Assembly: GCA_051745305.1 (NCBI GenBank)
Contig: JBNJDY010000001.1
Span: 5,411 to 69,410 of the forward strand
DNA length: 64,000 nt
Source of the DNA: Saliniplasma sp051745305
Lineage (GTDB): Archaea; Thermoplasmatota; Thermoplasmata; Halarchaeoplasmatales; Halarchaeoplasmataceae
Reading direction: 5' to 3'
Each line of letters starts with the position of its first letter. Within the stretch, counting starts at the first letter, position 1. The notes below the pieces were generated by a model. It was not told where the DNA came from, did no database searches, and saw only the letters and a list, made by a program, of their open reading frames with translations. Positions 1 to 8,894 of the stretch are shown piece after piece. A program made the translations under genes and the position numbers.

Positions 1-2
1 AA

Positions 3-881
3 GACGAAACTAAACCTCCAAATAGATATTCGCAAGGATCATTGATCAGAAAAATGGAAAACCTTGGGTTGGGCACCAAGAGTACGAGACATAATATCAT
101 ACAGAAATTATTCGATAGGGGATTCTTATCAGGAAAGGTTCCAAGGTCTACACAATCCGGAAAAAGTGTTGTGGAAACTCTTGAGAACCATGCTGAGATG
201 GTTACTAGGGCTGAAATGACCAAGACTCTAGAAGAGGATATGAACAAGATCGCAGAGGGTAAACAGGATATCGAAGAGGTTATCGAAGAATCTAGAGAGA
301 TGTTAACCAAAGTGATCAAATCATTAAAAGAGGAAAAGGAAGAGATCCGGAAAGAGTTAAAAGAATCTTTTAAAGAACAGAATGCAGTTGGTAAATGTCC
401 GGAATGTGGTGGAACTCTTCAGATGAGGAAAACCAACAAAGGGAGATTCGTAGGATGTTCCGGTTATCCCGATTGTAGAAATACCTACAATGTTCCTAGG
501 TCTGGTAAAGTTAAACCTGCTAGCGGAGAATGTCCTGAGTGTGGTTCACCGAAGATTATGGTATATCATTATGGAGATACTGAAGAACTCTGTATAGATC
601 TTAACTGTAAATATTCTAAAGACAAAAGATACAGAGGACCATGTCCTGAATGTGGAGGGGATCTTAGAGAGATGCGTTCATATCGTGGAAAGAGATTTCT
701 GGGATGCTCGAATTATCCTGATTGTAAAAACACATATCCTGTTCCTCAAAAAGGTAAGATCGAGTATACTGGAGAAAAGTGTACCGAATGTGATTCACCT
801 ATATTGAAAATTCCAAGAAAAACGAAATCAGCTTGGGAATTCTGTCCCAACCCAGATTGTCCAGAAAATAAAAAAGAATAA
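3..881 (+). CDS. topA: DNA topoisomerase I (type IA), C-terminal part, cut by window start
   Basis: Relaxes negatively supercoiled DNA. The reading frame is open from the first complete codon at 3 and reads DETKPPNRYSQGSLIRKM, the conserved PPxRYSxxSLIxxM segment of type IA enzymes. GLGTKSTRHNIIQKL follows, as in archaeal TopA. The TTG at 42 is therefore internal, and the N-terminal Toprim and catalytic-Tyr regions lie upstream of the window. An acidic/basic, probably helical linker (about residues 55-125 of the visible part) leads to tandem four-Cys zinc ribbons: CPECGG with CSGYPDC, CPECGSP, CPECGG with CSNYPDC, then CTECDSP with CPNPDC. The zinc ribbons probably help bind single-stranded DNA. 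The gene converges on the L40e gene with only 9 bases between stops. Confidence 0.95.
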   Translation, partial: DETKPPNRYSQGSLIRKMENLGLGTKSTRHNIIQKLFDRGFLSGKVPRSTQSGKSVVETLENHAEMVTRAEMTKTLEEDMNKIAEGKQDIEEVIEESREMLTKVIKSLKEEKEEIRKELKESFKEQNAVGKCPECGGTLQMRKTNKGRFVGCSGYPDCRNTYNVPRSGKVKPASGECPECGSPKIMVYHYGDTEELCIDLNCKYSKDKRYRGPCPECGGDLREMRSYRGKRFLGCSNYPDCKNTYPVPQKGKIEYTGEKCTECDSPILKIPRKTKSAWEFCPNPDCPENKKE

Positions 882-890
882 AGCTGAGGT

Positions 891-1040
891 TTATAACCTA
901 CGGCTTTCTTTAGCTTTCATTCTCAAATTCTTCTTACCGCATTTACGACAACTGGTTGCTTTCTTTGGATTACTTGCGTAGCAATCCATGCATATTTTCT
1001 TATCTAGTAATCTTTTTTCAGCTTCTGGGAATCTTGCCAT
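891..1040 (-). CDS. rpl40e: Ribosomal protein L40e
   Basis: Small zinc-binding protein of the large ribosomal subunit. The 49-residue product starts MARFPEAEKRLLDKKICMDC and contains the pair CMDCYA and CRKCGKKNL, the typical four-Cys zinc site of archaeal L40e, with a basic C-terminus. I chose the ATG at 1040 rather than the longer frame to 1073 because every L40e begins at MARFPEAE and a GGTG ribosome binding site lies just upstream. It stands alone, converging on topA and diverging from the creatininase-family gene. Confidence 0.95.
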   Translation of the reverse strand: MARFPEAEKRLLDKKICMDCYASNPKKATSCRKCGKKNLRMKAKESRRL

Positions 1041-1160
1041 AATTAACACCGTAGGATATAATGGACACAACATGTTCTTATATATAAATTATTAGGGTGA
1101 TGTAAGGATCATATTTTTCAAAAAGTCAAGTTTTAATAATGAAGAAACAATTGATTGATC

Positions 1161-1880
1161 ATGGATAAATCTGTAAAGTACTTCAACGAAATGCACATGG
1201 ACGATTTTTCAAATTCTAAAGACTTGTTATTCTTCCTACCTGTGGGGATCAGCGAAGGACATGGCAAACACCTGCCTGTCGGTACTGACACTTATCAAGC
1301 AGATTATATGGTAGAAAGGGTTGCAGAAAAGATAGGAAAAAAATCTGTGATAGGACCAACATTGAATTATGGTCACTGTAGAGCTACTTCTGATTTACCT
1401 GGAACACTTTCTATTTCGTTTGATTCACTTAGAAACATCGTTTACGATATCTTAAAAGGCGTATGTAAAAATGGTTTTGAAAAGATAATAGTGATCTCTG
1501 GACATGCGGGTGCAACTCATATGACCGCTTTAAGATTATCTGCTGAGAAAATTATCGATGAATTCGATGTTAAAATAATGCTGCTTTCAGATTATGAATT
1601 GGCTTATGAATTGAAAGGAGAAAAAGTATCTGAAACTGATGGGCATGGTGGAGAACTCGAAACTTCCAGGATGATGGATATCAAAGGTCATCTTGTCGAT
1701 GAAGATCGACCTTCTAATGAAGTTCATTATCCACGCTTTAGGGTCATTAAGAATTATAAAAAGTACCTGACAGAGGGGATGAGAGGTAACGCTAAAAAGG
1801 CAACTAAAGAGGAGGGAAGCGAAATTAATGACTATGTGATACAAGGTATAATCAAAAACATAAATGAGCACTTATTCTAA
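1161..1880 (+). CDS. Creatininase-family amidohydrolase
   Basis: Creatininase superfamily metal-dependent amidohydrolase of 239 residues. The N-terminal VGISEGHGKHLPVGTDTY matches the family metal site (VGxxExHGxHLPxGTD). FISGHAG-type sequence appears as VISGHAGATH, and HGGELETS is the second metal-binding motif. The family includes creatininase, the FAPy deformylase ArfB of archaeal riboflavin/F420 synthesis and mycofactocin MftE. The sequence alone does not separate these; an ArfB-like role is a reasonable guess in an archaeon. I start at ATG 1161 instead of the TTG at 1155. It appears monocistronic, with rpiA 42 bases downstream and possibly cotranscribed. Confidence 0.85.
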   Translation: MDKSVKYFNEMHMDDFSNSKDLLFFLPVGISEGHGKHLPVGTDTYQADYMVERVAEKIGKKSVIGPTLNYGHCRATSDLPGTLSISFDSLRNIVYDILKGVCKNGFEKIIVISGHAGATHMTALRLSAEKIIDEFDVKIMLLSDYELAYELKGEKVSETDGHGGELETSRMMDIKGHLVDEDRPSNEVHYPRFRVIKNYKKYLTEGMRGNAKKATKEEGSEINDYVIQGIIKNINEHLF

Positions 1881-1922
1881 CAAAAAATAAATACTTTCTA
1901 CCTGTTAAATAAATAGAGTTTC

Positions 1923-2591
1923 ATGTTACAAGAAAAAAGAAATGCCGGATTTAGAGCTGCAGAATATGTAGAAGATGGCATGGTAGTAGGTTTGGGGACC
2001 GGTTCTACAGCAAAGCATGCTGTGGAGAAGATCGGAGAACGAATCAGGGAAGAAGGTCTAGATATCGTGGCGATCCCAACATCAGAAAACACAAAGATGA
2101 TGGCAGAAGACTTCAATATACCTTTAACAACATTGGATGAAGTCAAAAAGATCGATGTCACCATAGATGGTGCAGATGAAGTTGATGATGACAAGAACTT
2201 GATCAAAGGCGGCGGGGGAGCTCTCCTAAGAGAAAAGATGGTGGCCTTTGAATCAGATTTTGAACTAATCGTTGTCGATCCCACTAAAATAGTTGAAAAA
2301 TTAGGAGTCGGTTTCGATCTACCTGTTGAAATTATTCCGCACTGGAAGAATTCTACTATACGTAGTATTGAAATGCTGGGATGTACATCTAATATCAGGA
2401 TGCATGATAGCAGCATTTTTAAAACGGATAATCATAACTACATTGTAGATTGCTCTTTTGAGGGTATAGATGATCCAGAAACACTTTCCAATCAACTTAA
2501 TAACATACCTGGTGTTATAGAGAATGGATTATTCATAGAACTTGCAGATAAAATAATAATAGGAAAAAAAGAGGGTTTTGAAGAGTTTTAA
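1923..2591 (+). CDS. rpiA: Ribose-5-phosphate isomerase A
   Basis: Interconverts ribose 5-phosphate and ribulose 5-phosphate, supplying nucleotide synthesis. At 222 residues it is normal RpiA length. The phosphate-binding loop VGLGTGSTAKHAVE is near residue 20, TIDGADEVD near 80 carries the catalytic Asp residues, and KGGGGALLREK near 95 contains the catalytic lysine region. The start ATG at 1923 follows an AT-rich segment with no clear Shine-Dalgarno, so it may be leaderless. Its stop overlaps the convergent regulator gene by 4 bases. Confidence 0.95.
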   Translation: MLQEKRNAGFRAAEYVEDGMVVGLGTGSTAKHAVEKIGERIREEGLDIVAIPTSENTKMMAEDFNIPLTTLDEVKKIDVTIDGADEVDDDKNLIKGGGGALLREKMVAFESDFELIVVDPTKIVEKLGVGFDLPVEIIPHWKNSTIRSIEMLGCTSNIRMHDSSIFKTDNHNYIVDCSFEGIDDPETLSNQLNNIPGVIENGLFIELADKIIIGKKEGFEEF

Positions 2592-2962
2592 TAGATTTTA
2601 TCTGATAGTTCTTTTATATGTTTTAGATTGTCTTGTATCTCTTTGATCCTATCTTTTTCCTTTTGTTCTATCTCAGCTATGATTTCGTCAACTTTTTTAT
2701 CAAGTGTGTAACCATGAACAGGTCTACCTTTACCTTCTTTCTTTATATCTCTCTTGGTTACCCATCCCCTTTCTCTCAATTCCTGCATAGCAATTGATAC
2801 TTCAGGCTGCCTGAGATTAGTTGATGATTCTATCTCCCGGCTTCTAGTTTCTTCTTTTGCGGCAACAAAAACCAAAGTTTTAGCTATGTTTTTCTGTAAA
2901 CCAGCTTTTATCAGTCTATCTATCAATTCTTCTTGATTTTCCGTCAGGCTTTTTTTGACCAT
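2588..2962 (-). CDS. Winged-helix transcriptional regulator
   Basis: A 124-residue DNA-binding protein. Residues about 20-85 form a winged helix: KNIAKTLVFVAAKEETRSRE, then the recognition region RQPEVSIAMQELRERGWV and a wing with GKGRPVHGYTL. The C-terminal 45 residues are a charged helix (EIEQKEKDRIKEIQDNLK) that looks like a dimerising coiled coil. This layout is common among archaeal TrmB/ArsR-like regulators; I cannot name the subfamily. The start has a clear ribosome binding site, AAGGTGGAG. It diverges from the universal-stress/permease cluster across 156 bases and could regulate it (inference). Confidence 0.8.
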   Translation of the reverse strand: MVKKSLTENQEELIDRLIKAGLQKNIAKTLVFVAAKEETRSREIESSTNLRQPEVSIAMQELRERGWVTKRDIKKEGKGRPVHGYTLDKKVDEIIAEIEQKEKDRIKEIQDNLKHIKELSDKIY

Positions 2963-3118
2963 ATTTCTCCACCTTAAATAAATATTTTATCTCTAGTATA
3001 TATCATTTTCTAAATTAGAGGACTCCTTTATATATTTTTAGGACGATTGAATGAGATGTAGAGAAAATTTCGTGAAAATATGTATATATCACTCTATCAA
3101 TTTAAAAAGTGATTCATC
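2963..3118. promoter_or_regulatory. Divergent promoter region between the wHTH regulator and the usp-permease cluster
   Basis: This AT-rich intergenic region holds two apparent TATA elements. TATGTATATATC near 3079-3090 serves the rightward usp gene. TATATATTTTTAG-like sequence near 3031-3044 and AAATATTTTATC near 2980 could serve the leftward regulator. GTGAT, 8 bases before the ATG at 3119, is the usp ribosome binding site. I see no convincing long palindrome. Confidence 0.5.
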
Positions 3119-3925
3119 ATGTTCAATAAAATACTAATCGCCACAGACAACTCGCCTTTGATGAAAAAAGCTATGGAATATACTGCAACTATCTTTCCAT
3201 ATGCTGATTACCATCTTATCAATGTGATCAATACAAGTGATGGAAGTATTCCTCAAACAAGACTGATGCAGAAGAGATTAAGAGAGATATCTTCTGATGC
3301 GCTCAAATCAGGAAAAAAAGTTCTGAACAATATGGGTATTACAGGTATAAAAGTGGCTATGCCGGAAGGGACTCCTTCTAGACAGATAACAAACTACATC
3401 ACAAAGAACGGTATCGATCTACTCGTGATGGCCACTCATTCTAAAATGGGGTCCCAGGAGGTACATATTGGGGAAACCGCTATACATTCTTTACAAATCA
3501 CAAGTATACCATCGCTGATATTTTCCAGTAAATGCGAAGTTGAGATCCCTAAAAAGATATTTAATCCGACCACTTTCAGTAGTTATTCTGTTGACGCTAC
3601 AATGGTTGCTCTTAGTTTAGCATCTCACTTCGAAGCAAGTTTAACAACATACCATTTTGGCAGCAAAGATCCTGGACATGCTGCTAGGAGGATTCAACGA
3701 AGGGCTGAAAAAAATGATATTGATTTCGAGTTGATCATCGATAAAGAGGCGACCGATGAAAAATTACTCGAAGAATCAAAAAAATATGATTTTATAGTAG
3801 GGAGCAGGGGTAGAGGTGGCTTACTATATAAATTAAGATTCTTGTTCCCTAGATTTGCACTGAGTAGTTTGGAGAAAGAATTGATCGCAGATTGTTCGAT
3901 ACCTTTACTCTTGGTCGGTGACTGA
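3119..3925 (+). CDS. Universal stress protein, two tandem UspA domains
   Basis: Cytoplasmic protein of 268 residues with two UspA folds. Domain 1 (about 1-140) begins MFNKILIATDNSPLMKKAM and ends with the nucleotide-loop region VMATHSKMGSQEVHIGETA. Domain 2 (about 145-268) is more divergent but ends with GSRGRGGL followed by the hydrophobic strand LLLVGD. The G-x2-G-x9-G(S/T) ATP motif is clearer in domain 2. The neighbouring permease starts one base after its stop with an embedded GGTGA, so the two are translationally linked. That suggests the Usp modulates or senses the transporter (inference). Confidence 0.88.
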   Translation: MFNKILIATDNSPLMKKAMEYTATIFPYADYHLINVINTSDGSIPQTRLMQKRLREISSDALKSGKKVLNNMGITGIKVAMPEGTPSRQITNYITKNGIDLLVMATHSKMGSQEVHIGETAIHSLQITSIPSLIFSSKCEVEIPKKIFNPTTFSSYSVDATMVALSLASHFEASLTTYHFGSKDPGHAARRIQRRAEKNDIDFELIIDKEATDEKLLEESKKYDFIVGSRGRGGLLYKLRFLFPRFALSSLEKELIADCSIPLLLVGD

Positions 3926-3926
3926 G

Positions 3927-5231
3927 TTGAAAATAACCGTAATAGGATCACTAGTAATATTTGCACTGACTTATTACGGCATCATCAACAGACGAATACA
4001 CAGAACCATAGCAGCCATGTCCGGCGGTATTTTTATGATACTGATCGGACATTGGATGGGATTCTACGATGCAAATCAAGCCATAGACTATATCGATTTC
4101 AATACCATCGGATTACTTTTTGGTATGATGATAATAGTTGGAATGCTGGGAGATACGGGATTCTTTAGATATTTAGCTATCAAAATCGCAAAGTTCTCAA
4201 ACGGCAGTTATTACAAACTCTTGGCTTTACTAGTATTGGTGACTGCTTTTACTTCAGCTTTTCTAGATAATGTGACTACTATTCTTTTGATGGTGCCGAT
4301 CACGATCACTATCGCGAGAGAATTAGATGTGACCCCTATTCCATTTTTGATGGCGGAATTGATCGCATCTAACATCGGTGGAACGATGACGTTGATAGGT
4401 GATCCTCCTAATATCATGATCGGAAGTGCTGCAAATATACATTTTATCCATTTCATCATATATCTTGCACCAATTGTTATCATAGTTCTATTCATAGTAC
4501 TACTAGTCTTTGAATTATCTAACTATGAATTGCTTAATCAAGAGATGACGAGGTTTGATGATATACTTAAACTAGATGCAAATGCCAGTATAGTCAATTA
4601 TGATTTGCTGAAAAAAACAATTTTTATACTTACAATAACAATCTTATTATTTACTGTTCACCATATTTTAAATTTGGAGCCTTGGTTTGTTGCAGTTTTG
4701 GGAGCTAGCCTTCTTTTACTTTTGACATTCACTGAGCCTGAAGAGGCATTGAAACATGTCCATTGGGAAACTTTATTATTCTTCATGGGCTTGTTCATAG
4801 TCATAGGAGGTCTTCATAGTGCTGGTGTTATTGAGATCATCGCCTTGGAGATAGAGATATTCAGCGGTCACAGCTTGGTTTTATCCATGTTCATTATAAT
4901 TATGATAAGTGGTCTTTTCGCCATTGTTATGGGAAATATACCAGCCGCTATTATATTGATTCCAGTTGTTAATATTTTCATCGATCATTCGGGATTGGGG
5001 GCAGGATTTATAATAAATCCTCTATGGTGGGCCCTATCATTGGGAACTTGTTTTGGTGGTAATGGTACTTTGATAAGTGCTCCAGCAAATCTCGTCGTTT
5101 CAAACATCTCTAATAAAATGGGGGAACCTATATCATTTTGGGGATATGCGAGAAAGGCACTTCCAATAACTATACTTTCTTTGTTCCTGTCGTTTATTTT
5201 CCTTTGGTTATTCTACATTGTTTTACTGTGA
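3927..5231 (+). CDS. ArsB/NhaD-type ion permease (copy 1)
   Basis: Polytopic membrane transporter with about 11-12 hydrophobic segments in two halves. Family motifs include FLDNVTTILLMVPITI and LIGDPPNIMIGSAAN in the first half and FGGNGTLISAPANL near the end, as in the ArsB/NhaD/CitM ion-transporter superfamily. The substrate (arsenite, Na+/H+, or an organic or inorganic anion) cannot be read from the sequence. I chose TTG 3927 over GTG 3918. It sits 6 bases after GGTGA (3916-3920) and gives the same N-terminal length as the paralogue at 5330. An 8-codon longer or shorter form is possible. Confidence 0.88.
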   Translation: MKITVIGSLVIFALTYYGIINRRIHRTIAAMSGGIFMILIGHWMGFYDANQAIDYIDFNTIGLLFGMMIIVGMLGDTGFFRYLAIKIAKFSNGSYYKLLALLVLVTAFTSAFLDNVTTILLMVPITITIARELDVTPIPFLMAELIASNIGGTMTLIGDPPNIMIGSAANIHFIHFIIYLAPIVIIVLFIVLLVFELSNYELLNQEMTRFDDILKLDANASIVNYDLLKKTIFILTITILLFTVHHILNLEPWFVAVLGASLLLLLTFTEPEEALKHVHWETLLFFMGLFIVIGGLHSAGVIEIIALEIEIFSGHSLVLSMFIIIMISGLFAIVMGNIPAAIILIPVVNIFIDHSGLGAGFIINPLWWALSLGTCFGGNGTLISAPANLVVSNISNKMGEPISFWGYARKALPITILSLFLSFIFLWLFYIVLL

Positions 5232-5329
5232 TTTTAAACCTATGAATATAAACTATGAAAAACTGTAAATAGCTTAACATATCCTGGTTTTCAAAATGTG
5301 TATATAATAATTAAGAATAGGCGAAAGAT

Positions 5330-6634
5330 ATGACGGTAGAGGTTATCGGTTCAATTATAATATTCGCATTATCTTACTATGGTATCGTTTCTAAGCGTAT
5401 CCATAGAACGATAGCCGCCCTTTCAGGGGCCGTTGGTATGCTGCTTTTTGGACACGGTTTGGGATTTTATGATACCCATGCAGCGATTGATTATATCGAT
5501 TTCAATACTATCGGATTATTACTGGGTATGATGATTTTAGTGGGGCTACTAGGTGAAACCGGGTTTTTCAAATATGTTGCAATAAAAACAGCAAAAGCTT
5601 CCGAAGGTAGTTATTATAGATTACTCGCATTTTTTGTTCTAGTGACGGCTTTTACATCTGCATTTCTTGACAATGTTACAACCATTTTACTTTTAGCTCC
5701 AGTTACTATCACTATAGCAAAAGAGATGGACATAAATCCTATACCTTTCCTAATGACCGGTATTGTATCCGCAAACATAGGGGGTACCGCCACCCTGATA
5801 GGTGATCCTCCTAATGTGATAATCAGCAGTGCAACCGGAATCCAATTCAACGAATTTATTTTATATTTGGCACCGATAGTGATCATCATCCTATTTGTGA
5901 TACTGTTAGTCTTTGAATTTATTTACAAAGATATTGTCGAAACAGATATTGAAAATTTCTCAAAGATAAAGAATATGGATGAAAAAAGTGCAATCACTAA
6001 CAAATCCTTGTTAAATAAAGCATTGTTCGTCTTATTAATCACTACAATACTATTCTTATTTCATCATATAATCGGTATCGAGCCTTGGTTGGTGGCCATA
6101 ACAGGTGCAAGTCTTCTTCTTATACTTTCACTTTCTGATCCGGAGGAAGCTCTACAACACGTTCACTGGACCACATTGTTATTTTTTGCTTCTAAATTTA
6201 TCCTAATCGGTGGATTGGATCAAGCGGGGATAATTCGAATGATAGGTTTTGGTATGGTAAATGCAGCTGGTGAAAGTGTAGTTTTATCTATATTCATAGT
6301 ACTTATGGTAGCTGGGGTATCGGCCATAATAATCGGGAACATACCTGCTGTAATTGCACTTATACCTGCAGTTGAAATCTTTATAACACAGAGCCAGATG
6401 TTTGAAGGTTTTGCTGTTAATCCATTTTGGTGGGCTCTATCTCTTGGAGTGTGCCTGGGTGGTAATGGAACTCTAATCAGTTCTCATACTAATATGATCG
6501 TCTCAAGTATATCTGGTAAGATGGGATATCCTCTTTCATATTGGAAATACACAAAAACCGGCCTTCCAATAACAATTTTGTCTTTGTTTATAGCATTCTT
6601 TTTGATGGTTCTGTTTTTTGTAGTAATACTCTAA
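5330..6634 (+). CDS. ArsB/NhaD-type ion permease (copy 2)
   Basis: Paralogue of the preceding permease, co-linear over its full 434 residues. Shared segments include IHRTIAALSG, AIDYIDFNTIGLLLGMM, FLDNVTTILLLAPVTITIAK, LIGDPPNVIISSATG, HVHWTTLLFF and GGNGTLISSHTN. It is clearly a tandem duplication that has since diverged. It has its own TATA-like GTATATAATAA about 25 bases upstream of the expected leader, so it can be expressed independently of copy 1. Substrate specificity is unknown. SAPAN in copy 1 corresponds to SSHTN here, within a loop near the likely substrate site, which hints at different ions. Confidence 0.88.
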   Translation: MTVEVIGSIIIFALSYYGIVSKRIHRTIAALSGAVGMLLFGHGLGFYDTHAAIDYIDFNTIGLLLGMMILVGLLGETGFFKYVAIKTAKASEGSYYRLLAFFVLVTAFTSAFLDNVTTILLLAPVTITIAKEMDINPIPFLMTGIVSANIGGTATLIGDPPNVIISSATGIQFNEFILYLAPIVIIILFVILLVFEFIYKDIVETDIENFSKIKNMDEKSAITNKSLLNKALFVLLITTILFLFHHIIGIEPWLVAITGASLLLILSLSDPEEALQHVHWTTLLFFASKFILIGGLDQAGIIRMIGFGMVNAAGESVVLSIFIVLMVAGVSAIIIGNIPAVIALIPAVEIFITQSQMFEGFAVNPFWWALSLGVCLGGNGTLISSHTNMIVSSISGKMGYPLSYWKYTKTGLPITILSLFIAFFLMVLFFVVIL

Positions 6635-6681
6635 ATAAAAGCAAAAAGTGTAAATATATACATCAACTTATGATTATACAT

Positions 6682-7491
6682 ATGTTCAAGAATATACTCA
6701 TAGCTACAGACGATTCCGAACTCATAAAAAATGCCATCAGATATACATCTAATGCTTTTCCGGATTCACAATACCATCTTTTAAATGTATTATACTCTAC
6801 TGAATCAAGTGTTCCATCAACAGACATACTGATGAAAGACTTGAATCAAGCCTCTAAAAGAGCGATCCAAGACGGAGTTGAAATACTGCGAGATATGGGT
6901 ATAGATAAAATCAAGAAAAGTGTTAGAGAAGGTGTTCCGAGTAAACAGATATTGAGATATGCGGAGGAAAATCATATAGATATGATCGTTATGGGAACCC
7001 AATCTAAATCTGGTATACAGACTTACGAGATAGGTAATACATGTATTCATACCTTAGAAAATACCACTATACCTGTGCTGCTTTTCGATACGATAGTCGA
7101 TATAGTTGACCCCAAGAAGATTCTCCATCCAACAAGTGGAAGTAAATACTCTGTAGAAGCCGGTTATGTCGCAATAGAATTAGCTGAATACTTTAAAGGG
7201 AAAGTAAAAGTCCTATGTATCCGGGGAGATAAAGAAACTGAAGTTTCTTTCCGTAGATTGGAGACCTTTGCCGAGAAAAACAAAATATCTTTCAACATAA
7301 GTGCTTGTACTAAGAAACCAAACAAAGAAATTGTAAGAGAATCTAAAAAGAACGATATAGTTGTCACTAGTCGTGGTAGACCTGGATTTAAGTACAAATT
7401 AAGAAAGATATATCCTCCATTCGCTCTTGGCACATTAGAAAGAGAGATTATTGTTGAGGCCAGGAAACCGGTACTCTTTGTAGGAGATTAA
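6682..7491 (+). CDS. Universal stress protein, two tandem UspA domains (second copy)
   Basis: A 269-residue paralogue of the Usp at 3119. Domain 1 begins MFKNILIATDDSELIKNA and contains VMGTQSKSGIQTYEIGNTCI. Domain 2 ends TSRGRPGFKYKLRKIY followed by VLFVGD. I chose ATG 6682 because the Usp fold begins exactly there; the frame extends upstream to 6541 only by overlapping the permease gene. ATATATAC at 6654-6661 lies about 25 bases before this ATG, so the message may be leaderless. It closes a symmetric usp-permease-permease-usp arrangement. Confidence 0.88.
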   Translation: MFKNILIATDDSELIKNAIRYTSNAFPDSQYHLLNVLYSTESSVPSTDILMKDLNQASKRAIQDGVEILRDMGIDKIKKSVREGVPSKQILRYAEENHIDMIVMGTQSKSGIQTYEIGNTCIHTLENTTIPVLLFDTIVDIVDPKKILHPTSGSKYSVEAGYVAIELAEYFKGKVKVLCIRGDKETEVSFRRLETFAEKNKISFNISACTKKPNKEIVRESKKNDIVVTSRGRPGFKYKLRKIYPPFALGTLEREIIVEARKPVLFVGD

Positions 7492-7510
7492 TTCGGTTTA
7501 TACATTCCGA

Positions 7511-8764
7511 TTATACAATAACACCGTATTTTGAACTCTCCCCCAGTTCCTCTTCTATCTCCATCAATCTGTTGTATTTAGCTGTTCTTTCTGAGCGAGC
7601 TGGAGCACCGGCCTTTATCTGACCTGAGGATAAAGCAACAGAAAGGTCTGCTATAAAATCGTCACAGGTTTCTCCGGACCTATGAGATATTTGGACATCG
7701 TAACCATTTCTAATAGCCAAAGATGCAGCATTCATAGCCTCGGTTAAACTTCCGATCTGATTTACTTTTAATAATAAACAATTACAAGCTCCTTTCTCTA
7801 TACCCTTCTCTAACAATTCAGGGTTTGTTACAAAAAGATCATCTCCTATGATTTGGACACTATCACCGATTCTATCTGTAAGTTTAATGAATCCGTTCCA
7901 ATCATCCTCAGATAGTGGATCCTCTATAGAGATCACCGGATATTCTTCTATTAATCTTTCATAGAATTCTACCATATCTTCAGAAGTTAGAGTTTCTCCT
8001 GCGAATTGATAAGAATTGTTTTTGTAAAATTCTGAACCCGCACAATCTATGGCTAAATCTACAACCTTGTCATAGCCTGTTTCTTCAAGAGTTTCTAAAA
8101 TTAAATCAAGTGGTTCAAAAGGATCACCTAGAGGGGGAGCATAACCGCCTTCATCACCTACATTAGCTGCGGAATTACCATACTTAGAAACCAATTTGTT
8201 ACCTAACTCATGATAGACTTCGGCTCCTATCCTAACTGCATCATGAATGTTTTCTGCTCCAGTTGGTGCGATCATATATTCCTGTATATCTAGATCATTG
8301 CCGGCATGTTCCCCACCATTTAGGACGTTCATGAAAGGAACAGGCAATAAAACGTCATTCAATCTTCCCAAATAACGGTATAGTGGTAATTCACTAGCAT
8401 AGGCACCGGCTCTAGCAGCAGCCAATGAAACAGAAAGGATGGCATTTGCACCAAGATTACTTTTATCATCAGTACCGTCAAGATCGATCATAATCTTATC
8501 TATTTTGGACTGGTCTCTCACATCCATACCGAGTAACTCAGAGGCTATAACTTCGTTAACGTTATCCACAGGTTTTAAAACTCCTTTACCCCCGAATCTG
8601 GAACCGTTATCTCTTAATTCAAGAGCTTCCCCAACACCCGTTGAAGCACCAGAAGGGACTGCTGCTGTCCCTCTAGAAATTTCAGTCGTTACTGTGGTTT
8701 CAACTGTAGGATTACCTCTAGAATCTAATATCTCTCTTGCAGATACACCTATTATTTCATACAT
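7511..8764 (-). CDS. eno: Enolase
   Basis: Converts 2-phosphoglycerate to phosphoenolpyruvate in glycolysis and gluconeogenesis. The 417-residue product has ILDSRGNPTVE at the N-terminus, the mobile loop SGASTG, the metal ligands in AIDCAGSEFY, SIEDPLSEDDWNGF and IIGDDLFVTNP, the catalytic lysine in LLLKVNQIGSLTEA, and SHRSGET, which binds the phosphate. Length and motifs are entirely standard. The start follows AGGTG 8-9 bases upstream. It is separated by 130 bases from the divergent DegT gene and converges on the second usp. Confidence 0.97.
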   Translation of the reverse strand: MYEIIGVSAREILDSRGNPTVETTVTTEISRGTAAVPSGASTGVGEALELRDNGSRFGGKGVLKPVDNVNEVIASELLGMDVRDQSKIDKIMIDLDGTDDKSNLGANAILSVSLAAARAGAYASELPLYRYLGRLNDVLLPVPFMNVLNGGEHAGNDLDIQEYMIAPTGAENIHDAVRIGAEVYHELGNKLVSKYGNSAANVGDEGGYAPPLGDPFEPLDLILETLEETGYDKVVDLAIDCAGSEFYKNNSYQFAGETLTSEDMVEFYERLIEEYPVISIEDPLSEDDWNGFIKLTDRIGDSVQIIGDDLFVTNPELLEKGIEKGACNCLLLKVNQIGSLTEAMNAASLAIRNGYDVQISHRSGETCDDFIADLSVALSSGQIKAGAPARSERTAKYNRLMEIEEELGESSKYGVIV

Positions 8765-8894
8765 TATTAAACACCTAACTTTGATTTTAATCTATAATTA
8801 ATACCTGGTATTTTATAGTAACGGGTTTAGTATCTTCATTAAACACTTCAATTTTAAGGGAAAATTCAATAAAAGAGTTATTATATAGGGTTCT

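Noticed and set aside
1898..2416. 172-residue open frame opposite rpiA
   Set aside because: Antisense shadow of a clear RpiA gene, serine/proline-rich and without family motifs.
3927..6634. Calling the permeases arsenite pumps (ArsB)
   Set aside because: The motifs are shared by the whole ArsB/NhaD/CitM superfamily, and no arsR, arsC or arsA is adjacent, so the substrate is left open.
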